In this document: one piece after another, positions 1 to 6,121 of the stretch
Layout of the letters: every line of letters starts with the position of its first letter
How positions within the stretch are numbered: the first letter of the stretch is position 1
NCBI GenBank assembly: GCA_023406915.1
Contig: JAEXTR010000230.1
Coordinates: 1-17,762 of the forward strand
Origin: Bacteroidota bacterium
GTDB taxonomy: Bacteria > Bacteroidota > Ignavibacteria > Ignavibacteriales > Ignavibacteriaceae
Direction of reading: 5' to 3'
DNA: 17,762 bases
Program-made: the position numbers and the translations under genes
Notes under the pieces: model-generated
The model's database searches: none
What the model was told of the DNA's origin: nothing
What the model saw: the letters and a program-made list of their open reading frames with translations, nothing else

Positions 1-37
1 CAACACCAACGCGTGTTTTTCTTAAAGCTCTGTCCAT
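1..37 (-). CDS. rpsQ: 30S ribosomal protein S17, 5' end only (runs off window)
   Basis: Only the first twelve codons are visible; they read MDRALRKTRVGV, which fits the N-terminus of S17 of the Chlorobi/Bacteroidota kind (R-x-x-RKTRxGVV). S17 is a primary 16S rRNA binding protein of the small subunit. The ATG shares its A with the TGA stop of rpmC (TGATG), so the two genes overlap by one base and are probably translationally coupled. Position after rpmC is the standard S10-operon order. The rest of the gene lies outside the window, so identity rests on the short N-terminus plus context. Confidence 0.85.
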   Translation of the reverse strand, partial: MDRALRKTRVGV

Positions 38-276
38 CACTTGGTTCCCTCACCTTTTTTTGACTGGTTTGACGTTGCACGTTCTTCAGCAAGCTCTCTT
101 TCCCGGAGAACGGTATGAAGTCGGGCAATCGTTTTTCTGGTTTCATACAGCTTTGCTGTATTGGTCAGCTGCTTGAGTTCGTGAGCAAACCGTAAGTCAA
201 CCAAGGCGTTTTCATCTTCAGCAATCTGCTTTTTGATTTCTTCGGTTGATAATTCTTTAATCTCTTTAATCTTCAT
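37..276 (-). CDS. rpmC: 50S ribosomal protein L29
   Basis: L29 is a small helical protein near the peptide exit tunnel that, with L23, forms part of the docking site for trigger factor and SRP. The 79-residue product has the usual two-helix pattern: an N-terminal helix with MKIKEIKELS and a central DLRFAHELKQL segment matching the family's L-R-f-q-x-a-x-g-q-L signature, then a second helix TRKTIARLHTVLRERE. The last 15 or so residues are a charged, low-complexity tail that makes it somewhat longer than the E. coli protein (63 aa). Start is ATG, 18 bases after the rplP stop, with only a weak Shine-Dalgarno. It is the only gene here ending in TGA, and the stop overlaps the rpsQ start. Confidence 0.95.
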   Translation of the reverse strand: MKIKEIKELSTEEIKKQIAEDENALVDLRFAHELKQLTNTAKLYETRKTIARLHTVLRERELAEERATSNQSKKGEGTK

Positions 277-294
277 ACTACTATCCGGTTCTCT

Positions 295-711
295 TTATTC
301 GTAATCAGGTCTTACAACGATTTTCGTCTTCATCGGCAGTTTATAGGCACATAATTTCAGTGCTTCCTGCGCGATTTCCTTTGGAACGCCTGCAACTTCA
401 AACAGGATTCTGCCTGGTTTTACTACTGCAACCCAGAACTCAGGAGCACCTTTACCTTTACCCATACGGGTTTCGAGGGGCTTCTATGAAACAGGCTTAT
501 CAGGGAAGATACGAATCCAGACCTGACCGTCTCTTTTCATTTTTCTTGAGAGGGCAACACGGCAAGCTTCAATCTGCCGGCTGGTGATCCAGATCGGCTC
601 AAGTGACTTCAGCCCAAAATCACCGAAAGCGATTGTGCTGCCACGCTTGGCCATTCCCTTCAGTCTTCCGCGATGAGCTCTTCTATACTTAACTCTTTTT
701 GGCATTAACAT
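295..711 (-). pseudogene. rplP: 50S ribosomal protein L16 gene with an in-frame amber codon at position 76
   Basis: L16 binds 23S rRNA near the A-site tRNA elbow and is needed for late 50S assembly. Read through, the frame gives 138 codon positions (E. coli L16 has 136 residues) and ends in TAA. Residues 1-75 run from MLMPKRVKYRR to FPDKPVS; codon 76 is TAG; residues 77-138 run from KPLETRMGKGKG to IVVRPDYE. Both halves are well conserved and no base is lost or gained, so the lesion is a single substitution-type stop. The E. coli residue here is Glu and many relatives have Lys, so GAG or AAG to TAG is the simplest origin. A product ending at 75 would lack the MGKGKG loop and Arg82, the equivalent of E. 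coli Arg81, which is hydroxylated there. An ATG two codons earlier than MPKR is used as start, with GGAG 10 bases upstream. In such an essential gene, sequence error or suppression is likelier than true loss. Confidence 0.9.
484..486 (-). other. in-frame TAG inside rplP (codon 76)
   Basis: On the minus strand the codons read CCT GTT TCA TAG AAG CCC CTC. The reading frame before and after the TAG both match L16, so this is not a frameshift. The base after the stop is A, a purine, which in E. coli is a favourable 3' context for suppressor tRNAs. It does not fit the CAR-YYA leaky context. The next ATG in frame is Met83 (463-465), with no Shine-Dalgarno in front, so internal re-initiation looks poor. 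Confidence 0.95.
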
Positions 712-733
712 AGTATATCAACTCCTATCCTGA

Positions 734-1375
734 TTATTCCGAAACTCTTTTACCAAGAATTTCGCCACGGCATATCCAAACTTTGATACCAATTGAACCG
801 TAGATGGTTTCAGCGCGACCGTTTGCATAATCAATATCAGCGCGCAGTGTGTGCAGCGGGATTCTTCCCTCTTTATACTGCTCGGTTCTTGCAATTTCTG
901 CACCGCCTAAACGGCCGGCACACATAATTTTGATGCCTTCTGCACCCATGCGCATCGCAGAGGTGATAGCTGACTTCATTGCACGTCTGAAAGACACACG
1001 ACCCTGCAGCTGAGTAGCAATTGCATCAGCTACAAGATTTGCATCCAATTCGGGACGCTTAATTTCTGTGATCTGTACCTTCACATCTTTATTGATGTAA
1101 GATTTCAGTTCCTGCTCAAGCTTTGAGATTTCTGAACCGCTTTTACCGATAACAACACCTGGGCGGGAGGTATGGATGGTAAGAATAACATTCTTACTGG
1201 TTCTGTCAATAATAATTCTCGAAATACCGGCTTTTTTAAGGCGTGCACGGATATACTGGCGGAGACCTTCGTCTTCCTTCAACTTTGTGGAATATGATTT
1301 TCCTTCAAACCAGTTGGATTCCCAACCACGGATGATTCCTACACGCAAACCAATAGGGTTAGTCTTTTGTCCCAA
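734..1375 (-). CDS. rpsC: 30S ribosomal protein S3 (TTG start)
   Basis: S3 sits at the mRNA entry side of the small subunit and takes part in mRNA helicase activity. The 213-residue product begins GQKTNPIGLRVGIIRGW, the universal S3 N-terminus. A KH domain follows, with the GxxG-type loop VIGKSG around residues 75-81. The C-terminal S3 domain includes SFRRAMKSAI, GAEGIKI and the RIPLHTLRADIDYA segment, so length and domains are normal. The start codon is TTG three bases after the rplV stop; no ATG exists in the right place. The 3' end of rplV supplies GGAG six bases before the TTG, which decides the start and implies coupling. Stop is TAA. Confidence 0.97.
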   Translation of the reverse strand: MGQKTNPIGLRVGIIRGWESNWFEGKSYSTKLKEDEGLRQYIRARLKKAGISRIIIDRTSKNVILTIHTSRPGVVIGKSGSEISKLEQELKSYINKDVKVQITEIKRPELDANLVADAIATQLQGRVSFRRAMKSAITSAMRMGAEGIKIMCAGRLGGAEIARTEQYKEGRIPLHTLRADIDYANGRAETIYGSIGIKVWICRGEILGKRVSE

Positions 1376-1378
1376 AAT

Positions 1379-1729
1379 TTACTCCACGCTTTTTGTTGAT
1401 ACGATGATGGTTAAATGGCAGGAACGCTTCCTTACCCGATACGCTCTGCCCATCGGAGCCGGCTGAATTCGCTTCTGGGTGGGTCCCTGATTCACAAATG
1501 CTTCCTTTACAAAAACATCTGATGGCTCAATTCTTCCCAGATCGTTATTGTTCATCAGGTTGGCAACTGCTGAACGGAGTGTTTTTTCCGCATCAATCGA
1601 GGAGTGTTTCTTCTGGAAATGCAGGATCTCCAATGCGCGGTCAGCACTTAACCCCCGGATCAGATCGATAACCAATCTCATCTTACGAGGAGAAGAACCA
1701 ATAAATCTTGTTACTGCTCTAGCTTCCAT
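1379..1729 (-). CDS. rplV: 50S ribosomal protein L22
   Basis: L22 lines the peptide exit tunnel; its extended hairpin reaches the constriction and is a macrolide-resistance site. The 116-residue product has the family start EARAVTRFIGSSPRKMRLV, the central SAVANLMNNND segment and the hairpin GPTQKRIQPAPMGRAYRVRK followed by the SCHLTIIV strand. The hairpin has no insertion or deletion relative to the usual form. ATG start, 14 bases after the rpsS stop, with AAGG about 12 bases upstream. Stop is TAA; the last codons carry the Shine-Dalgarno for rpsC. Confidence 0.97.
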   Translation of the reverse strand: MEARAVTRFIGSSPRKMRLVIDLIRGLSADRALEILHFQKKHSSIDAEKTLRSAVANLMNNNDLGRIEPSDVFVKEAFVNQGPTQKRIQPAPMGRAYRVRKRSCHLTIIVSTKSVE

Positions 1730-1743
1730 ATTCTTTCAATACC

Positions 1744-2031
1744 TTACTTTGCTTTTGACGCTTTCTCTGCTTTAGTACCGGGATGGCCTCTGAAAATACG
1801 GGTTGGTACAAACTCACCGAGCTTATGCCCTACCATATTTTCAGTAATATAGACCGGGATCATCTTATTCCCGTTATGTACCGCAATATTGTGACCAACA
1901 AACTCTGGAGAGATGGTTGAAGCGCGTGACCAGGTTTTCACCAGCTTCTTTTGTCCGCTGTCATTCATTTCGCGGATTTTCTTCATAAGTTTGTAACTAA
2001 TAAAAGGACCTTTTTTTATCGAACGCGGCAT
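1744..2031 (-). CDS. rpsS: 30S ribosomal protein S19
   Basis: S19 forms part of the head of the 30S subunit with S13 and contacts P- and A-site tRNA regions. The 95-residue product shows the expected MPRSIKKGPF start, the TWSRASTISPEFVGH core and HNGNKMIPVYITENMVGHKLGEF, and ends FRGHPGTKAEKASKAK. It starts 12 bases after the rplB stop and is in the same reading frame as rplB. The Shine-Dalgarno AGAG overlaps the second of the two tandem TAG codons that close rplB. Stop is TAA. Confidence 0.97.
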   Translation of the reverse strand: MPRSIKKGPFISYKLMKKIREMNDSGQKKLVKTWSRASTISPEFVGHNIAVHNGNKMIPVYITENMVGHKLGEFVPTRIFRGHPGTKAEKASKAK

Positions 2032-2043
2032 ATCAACTCTCTA

Positions 2044-2871
2044 CTACTTTTTACGACGCTTAATGATATATTTATTGGACTGATTCTTCCGTTTGCGGGT
2101 CTTAAGACCTTTGGCTGCCTGACCCCATGGTGATACTGGATGTCCGCCGCCTGAAGTCTTACCTTCACCGCCGCCCATCGGGTGATCAACTGGGTTCATT
2201 GCAACGCCACGCACGTGCGGACGAATTCCGTACCAACGTGATCTGCCAGCTTTACCCAGGCTGAGATTCTCATGCTGGGAGTTTCCTACCGTACCGTAGG
2301 TTGCATAGCACTCTAGACGTACTACACGAACTTCGCCGGATGGGAGACGCAACTGTGCAAAATCACCTTCTTTAGCTACGAGCTGAATTGCAGCGCCTGC
2401 GCTTCTGCCCATCTGTCCGCCTTTACCGGGCTTCAGTTCAACATTGTGAACAAAGCTTCCGAGCGGGATCTCACGTATCGGCATTGCGTTACCGACGCGG
2501 ATATCAGAACCCGAACCTGCAATCACTTTGTCTCCAACCTTCAATTCGGCTGGGGCAATGATATAGCGCTTTTCACCATCTGTATAGTGCAACAAGGCAA
2601 TATAAGAGGTTCTGTTCGGATCGTACTCAATAGCTGCAACGGTTGCAGGGATATTTCTTTTATCTCTCTTAAAATCGATAATGCGGTATTGTCTTTTGTG
2701 ACCACCGCCACGATGACGCGAGGTAACTCTTCCAAGATTATTTCTACCGCCCGATTTCTTCAGAGGAGCCAGCAAGGATTTCTCTGGAGAATCCTTTGTA
2801 ACTTCTGCGAAATCAGATACCGACATAAAGCGTGTTGCCGGAGTCGTCGGTTTTAATTTTCTAATACCCAT
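2044..2871 (-). CDS. rplB: 50S ribosomal protein L2
   Basis: L2 is a large primary 23S rRNA binder needed for subunit joining and for a functional peptidyl transferase centre. The 275-residue product has the N-terminal segment KLKPTTPATRF, the RNA-binding SGGRNNLGRVTSRHRGGGHK region near residues 40-60, an OB/SH3-like core with IEYDPNRTSYIALLHY, and the C-terminal motif NPVDHPMGGGEG. The HPM form, in place of HPH in E. coli, is common in Bacteroidota and Chlorobi and is one of the lineage clues. ATG start with AAGG seven bases upstream. The gene ends in TAG followed at once by a second TAG, and rpsS continues in the same frame five codons later. A TAG reader would fuse L2 to S19, which argues that TAG is a real stop in this genome. 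Confidence 0.98.
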   Translation of the reverse strand: MGIRKLKPTTPATRFMSVSDFAEVTKDSPEKSLLAPLKKSGGRNNLGRVTSRHRGGGHKRQYRIIDFKRDKRNIPATVAAIEYDPNRTSYIALLHYTDGEKRYIIAPAELKVGDKVIAGSGSDIRVGNAMPIREIPLGSFVHNVELKPGKGGQMGRSAGAAIQLVAKEGDFAQLRLPSGEVRVVRLECYATYGTVGNSQHENLSLGKAGRSRWYGIRPHVRGVAMNPVDHPMGGGEGKTSGGGHPVSPWGQAAKGLKTRKRKNQSNKYIIKRRKK

Positions 2872-2887
2872 TTAAATACCTTCTCTG

Positions 2888-3184
2888 TTAAATCTGTTCA
2901 AACAGCTCAATTTTATCGCCATCCTTCAAGGTCACAATAGCTTTCTTGTAGCGAGGCGTCTTACCATAAAATCTTCCGCTTTTTCTGAACTGGGTTTTAA
3001 TTTTTCCGGGATAGCGGATGGTGTTCACACCGGTAACTGTCACATTAAACTTCTTATTAATCTCTTGTGCGATCTGAATCTTGGAAGCAGTGTAGGAAAC
3101 TACAAAGCTAAACTTATTCTGTGTCGCAGAAAGATTAGTATACTTTTCCGTAAACAACGGTTTGATCAAAACACTTTTCGTCAT
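2888..3184 (-). CDS. rplW: 50S ribosomal protein L23
   Basis: L23 sits at the tunnel exit next to L29 and is the docking point for trigger factor and SRP. I start it at the ATG giving MTKSVLIKPLFTEK (98 aa), because this is the normal family N-terminus; GAGG lies nine bases before it and the rplD stop is only one base away. The frame stays open 18 codons upstream inside rplD, which I regard as chance. The L23 signatures P-l-x-T-E-K and the C-terminal IRYPGKIKTQFRKSGRF to YKKAIVTLKDGDKIELF are present. Stop is TAA. Confidence 0.95.
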   Translation of the reverse strand: MTKSVLIKPLFTEKYTNLSATQNKFSFVVSYTASKIQIAQEINKKFNVTVTGVNTIRYPGKIKTQFRKSGRFYGKTPRYKKAIVTLKDGDKIELFEQI

Positions 3185-3185
3185 C

Positions 3186-3830
3186 TTATCCAACCTCTTT
3201 CTCAGAAGCGTATAATTTGGTAAGCGATTCAACGGCACTCTTCTGAAGTACCAGCACCTGGTTGTTCAGGAGGTCATACGTTGAGGCATTTTTTGCTTCG
3301 AGAATCTGCATTTTGTTAATATTTCTGCCGGAACGGTAGACAATATCATCCCTCTGTCCGGTAAGCAGTAACACTTTCTTGCCTTCAAGCTTGAGCGCTT
3401 TTACGATCTCAAGAAACTTTTTCGTCTTCGGGGCTTCGAAAGTGAAATCTTCAACAACCACAAACTGGTTGTCTTTTACTTTGTAAGAGAGGGCAGATTT
3501 CTTTGCAAGAACTGCAACCTTTTTAGGAAGGTCCTGTCTGTAATTTCTTGGGCGCGGTCCAAAAACTGCACCGCCTCCTACCCAAAGTGGAGAGCGGGAT
3601 GTACCGGCTCTTGCGCCGCCTCTTCCCTTTTGTCTCCAGGGTTTTTTTCCGCCGCCGCTTACTTCGCTGCGTTCTTTAGCTTTGTGGGTTCCCTGACGTT
3701 GATTGGCTAAAAATGCCTTCACTGCCAGATAAATCACATGATCATTTGGCGTTAATCCAAATACATCATCGGCGAGTTGAACTTTTTCGTTCGCCGTGGT
3801 ACCATCAATTTTTACTACTTGAAACTCCAT
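3186..3830 (-). CDS. rplD: 50S ribosomal protein L4
   Basis: L4 has a globular domain on the surface and a long loop that reaches into the exit tunnel, close to the macrolide site. In E. coli it also represses the S10 operon. The 214-residue product contains the loop KKPWRQKGRGGARAG and SPLWVGGGAVFGPRPR (roughly residues 65-95) and the C-terminal domain with LEIVKALKLEGKKVLLLTG and STYDLLNNQVLVL. Size and order are normal. ATG start 14 bases after the rplC stop with a weak Shine-Dalgarno; TAA stop one base before the rplW start. Whether this L4 autoregulates cannot be read from the sequence; the leader before rpsJ does not look like the long E. coli S10 leader. Confidence 0.97.
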   Translation of the reverse strand: MEFQVVKIDGTTANEKVQLADDVFGLTPNDHVIYLAVKAFLANQRQGTHKAKERSEVSGGGKKPWRQKGRGGARAGTSRSPLWVGGGAVFGPRPRNYRQDLPKKVAVLAKKSALSYKVKDNQFVVVEDFTFEAPKTKKFLEIVKALKLEGKKVLLLTGQRDDIVYRSGRNINKMQILEAKNASTYDLLNNQVLVLQKSAVESLTKLYASEKEVG

Positions 3831-3844
3831 TACACTACCGATCT

Positions 3845-4465
3845 CTATTTATATAATTCAACGATTGAGTTAACAGAGCCCGGCACAGCTCCTTTTACAT
3901 AGATGCGATTATTTTCTGCATCCACCTTGATAACTTTCAAGTTACGAACGGAAATGTTTTCAAATCCCATTCTGCCAGCCATACGCTGCCCCTTGAAAAC
4001 GCGGGAAGGATATGAGCTTGATCCAATTGAACCAGGAGCTCTGAGACGATCTGACTGACCGTGTGTAGTACCGCCAACGCCACCAAAATTGTGACGGCGC
4101 ATTACACCCTGAAATCCTTTACCCTTACTGCGTCCCCTTACCTTGATGGATTCACCTTCAGAGAAGATGGACACACTAATGACATCACCGAGTTTGTACT
4201 CTGAACCGTTGTCATATTTAAATTCTTTTAAAACATCACAGAGAGGCAAATTATTCTTTTGAAAATATCCTTTTTCAGGCTTATTCACCTTCTTCTCTTT
4301 TCTAACTCCAAAACCTAATTGAAGTGCGGCATATCCGTCTTTTTCCATGGTACGGATTCTTGTTACCGTACATGGACCGGCTTCGATTACCGTTACCGGT
4401 ATCCGAATTCCGTCTTTTGTAAAGACATTAGACATTCCGATCTTCTTACCGAGTATCCCAGCCAT
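3845..4465 (-). CDS. rplC: 50S ribosomal protein L3
   Basis: L3 is an early-assembling 50S protein whose loop reaches the peptidyl transferase centre. The frame is open from an ATG at 4483 that overlaps the rpsJ stop, but I prefer the ATG at 4465. It gives the family start MAGILGKKIGMSNVF and has GGAG five bases before it; the earlier ATG has no such site. This makes 206 aa. Motifs include RGRSKGKGFQGVMRRHNFGG, THGQSDRLRAPGSIG and VFKGQRMAGRMG. At the place of E. coli Gln150, the methylated residue, I read Ser (PGSIGSSSYPSRV), so that modification is probably absent. Stop is TAG, with an in-frame TAA five codons later. Confidence 0.95.
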   Translation of the reverse strand: MAGILGKKIGMSNVFTKDGIRIPVTVIEAGPCTVTRIRTMEKDGYAALQLGFGVRKEKKVNKPEKGYFQKNNLPLCDVLKEFKYDNGSEYKLGDVISVSIFSEGESIKVRGRSKGKGFQGVMRRHNFGGVGGTTHGQSDRLRAPGSIGSSSYPSRVFKGQRMAGRMGFENISVRNLKVIKVDAENNRIYVKGAVPGSVNSIVELYK

Positions 4466-4482
4466 ATCTGCTCCAAACACCA

Positions 4483-4791
4483 TTAAAGCTTAATCTCAAT
4501 ATCAACACCGGCAGGTATATCTAACTTGCCAAGTGAATCAATTGTCTTCGAATTTGAATTGTGAATATCAATAATTCTTTTGTGCGCACGCGTTTCGAAC
4601 TGCTCACGGGATTTTTTATCTACGTGAGGCGAACGAAGTACGGTAAATACCGTTTTCTTGGTCGGCAGCGGAATAGGTCCGGAAACCACCGCACCTGTGC
4701 TGATTACGGTCTTGATGATCCTTTCTGTTGATTTGTCAATCAGAATATGATCATACGATTTTAACTTAATACGAATCTTTTGACTTGCCAC
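4483..4791 (-). CDS. rpsJ: 30S ribosomal protein S10 / NusE (GTG start)
   Basis: S10 is a 30S head protein and, as NusE, also joins NusB and NusG in transcription antitermination. The 102-residue product has KIRIKLKSYDHILID, TGAVVSGPIPLPTKK and SREQFETRAHKRIIDI, all normal for the family. The start codon is GTG with GGAG seven bases upstream; no ATG is available nearby. It is the first gene of the S10 operon, but only 71 bases separate it from tuf, and those hold a terminator-like hairpin. Stop is TAA, overlapping by one base an alternative ATG of rplC. Confidence 0.97.
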   Translation of the reverse strand: MASQKIRIKLKSYDHILIDKSTERIIKTVISTGAVVSGPIPLPTKKTVFTVLRSPHVDKKSREQFETRAHKRIIDIHNSNSKTIDSLGKLDIPAGVDIEIKL

Positions 4792-4817
4792 AACCGGACT
4801 CCTAAATCTTAAAAGAC

Positions 4818-4846
4818 AGAAAAAGGGAGGATTCCTCCCTTTTTCT
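4818..4846 (-). terminator. intrinsic terminator or attenuator between tuf and rpsJ
   Basis: A perfect 13-base inverted repeat (arm AGAAAAAGGGAGG, loop of three) lies 17 bases after the tuf stop. On the minus strand the GC-rich part GGGAGG-AAT-CCTCCC is followed by TTTTTCTGTCTTTT, a classical intrinsic-terminator layout. Because the arms contain A- and T-tracts, it would also terminate plus-strand transcripts. The U-tract ends a few bases before the rpsJ Shine-Dalgarno, leaving no space for a promoter. Confidence 0.85.
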
Positions 4847-4862
4847 CTGTATATATCTTAAC

Positions 4863-6071
4863 TTATTCGATTATCTTAGAAACAACGCCGGCACCAACGG
4901 TTCTGCCGCCTTCGCGGATAGCGAAACGGAGACCTTCTTCCATAGCGATAGGTGCGATCAGGTTTACTGTCAAAGTGACCTGGTCACCAGGCATAACCAT
5001 TTCGGTTCCTTCTGGAAGGGTAGCAATACCAGTAACGTCAGTGGTTCTAAAATAGAACTGAGGACGATAGTTGTTGTAGAAAGGTGTATGGCGTCCGCCT
5101 TCTTCTTTCTTCAGAACAACAACGTTGCACTCAAATTTGGTATGAGGGGTGATGGAACCGATTTTTGCGAGAACCATACCGCGCTCAATTTCTTTCTTAT
5201 CAACACCGCGGAGGAGAATACCTGCGTTGTCACCAGCCATAGCTGAATCAAGTTCTTTACGGAACATTTCGACGCCGGTCACAACTGTCTTCTTGTGTGC
5301 ACCGAGACCGATCAGTTCAACTTCTTCCTGAATCTTTACCTGACCACGTTCTACTCTACCGGTAGCAACGGTACCACGACCTGTGATTGAGAATACGTCT
5401 TCAACCGGCATCAGGAATGGTTTGTCAGTTTCGCGCTGTGGCAGCGGAACATAAGCATCAACTGCGTCCATGAGCTCCCAGATACAATTGTAACGTGGGT
5501 CATCGATCGCTGAAGAGCTGTCTGAACCAGCATCAAGAGCGTGGAGAGCTGAACCACGGATAATCGGGATTTCGTCGCCTGGGAATTCATAAGCGGTCAG
5601 GAGCTCGCGGAGTTCCATTTCAACCAGCTCGATGAGTTCAGGATCATCCATAGCATCGCATTTGTTCAGGAAAACTACGATTTTCGGAACACCTACCTGG
5701 CGTGCGAGGAGAATGTGCTCTCTGGTCTGAGGCATCGGACCATCAGTGGCAGCTACTACGAGGATAGCACCGTCCATCTGGGCAGCACCGGTGATCATGT
5801 TCTTCACATAGTCAGCGTGGCCAGGGCAGTCAACGTGAGCATAGTGCCTGTTGGCAGTCTGATACTCAACGTGAGCTGTGGCGATGGTAATACCGCGTTC
5901 TCTTTCTTCAGGTGCATTGTCAATACTGTCAAATGATCTGATTTCTGACAGACCTTTTCTTGCCAGTGCCATGGTGATAGCGGCAGTCAAGGTGGTTTTA
6001 CCATGATCTACGTGACCGATGGTACCGATATTGACGTGAGGTTTACTCCGATCAAATTTTTCTTTTGCCAT
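4863..6071 (-). CDS. tuf: elongation factor Tu
   Basis: EF-Tu is the cytoplasmic GTPase that delivers aminoacyl-tRNA to the ribosome. The 402-residue product has G1 GHVDHGKT (residues 19-26), the switch I element ERERGIT (56-62), G3 DCPGH (81-85), G4 NKCD (136-139) and G5 SAL (174-176). Domain II follows with SITGRGTVATGRVERG, and domain III with GGRHTPF, RPQFYFRTTDVTG and the end GGRTVGAGVVSKI. Compared with E. coli EF-Tu (394 aa) there are about eight extra residues directly after G5 (180-193, Ser/Asp-rich), at a site where Thermus EF-Tu also has an insertion. ATG start with AGGAG upstream at about nine bases. It lies 50 bases after fusA as last gene of the str operon; TAA stop. Confidence 0.98.
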   Translation of the reverse strand: MAKEKFDRSKPHVNIGTIGHVDHGKTTLTAAITMALARKGLSEIRSFDSIDNAPEERERGITIATAHVEYQTANRHYAHVDCPGHADYVKNMITGAAQMDGAILVVAATDGPMPQTREHILLARQVGVPKIVVFLNKCDAMDDPELIELVEMELRELLTAYEFPGDEIPIIRGSALHALDAGSDSSSAIDDPRYNCIWELMDAVDAYVPLPQRETDKPFLMPVEDVFSITGRGTVATGRVERGQVKIQEEVELIGLGAHKKTVVTGVEMFRKELDSAMAGDNAGILLRGVDKKEIERGMVLAKIGSITPHTKFECNVVVLKKEEGGRHTPFYNNYRPQFYFRTTDVTGIATLPEGTEMVMPGDQVTLTVNLIAPIAMEEGLRFAIREGGRTVGAGVVSKIIE

Positions 6072-6121
6072 TGATAGATTCTCCTATGGGTTTTCTTTTA
6101 TTAAAAGCTTAATGAATACCT

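Noticed and set aside
484..486. Genome-wide reassignment of TAG to an amino acid
   Set aside because: rplB, rplC, rpsG and rpsL all end in TAG at exactly the expected C-termini, and reading through would fuse rplB to rpsS and rpsG to fusA.
484..711. rplP read as a complete 75-residue protein
   Set aside because: The conserved L16 sequence continues in the same frame after the TAG down to a TAA at 295-297, so this is an interrupted gene, not a small protein.
3185..3238. 18-codon N-terminal extension of rplW
   Set aside because: It overlaps the 3' end of rplD and precedes the normal MTKSVLIKPL start of L23.
4466..4483. rplC start at the ATG overlapping the rpsJ stop
   Set aside because: It adds MVFGAD before the standard L3 N-terminus and has no Shine-Dalgarno, whereas GGAG sits five bases before the ATG at 4465.
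4945..4973. Internal promoter in tuf for the S10 operon (TTGACA at 4968-4973)
   Set aside because: The -35 is perfect, but at 17 bases spacing the -10 would be TATCGC, a poor match, and the hairpin at 4818-4846 would still lie between it and rpsJ.
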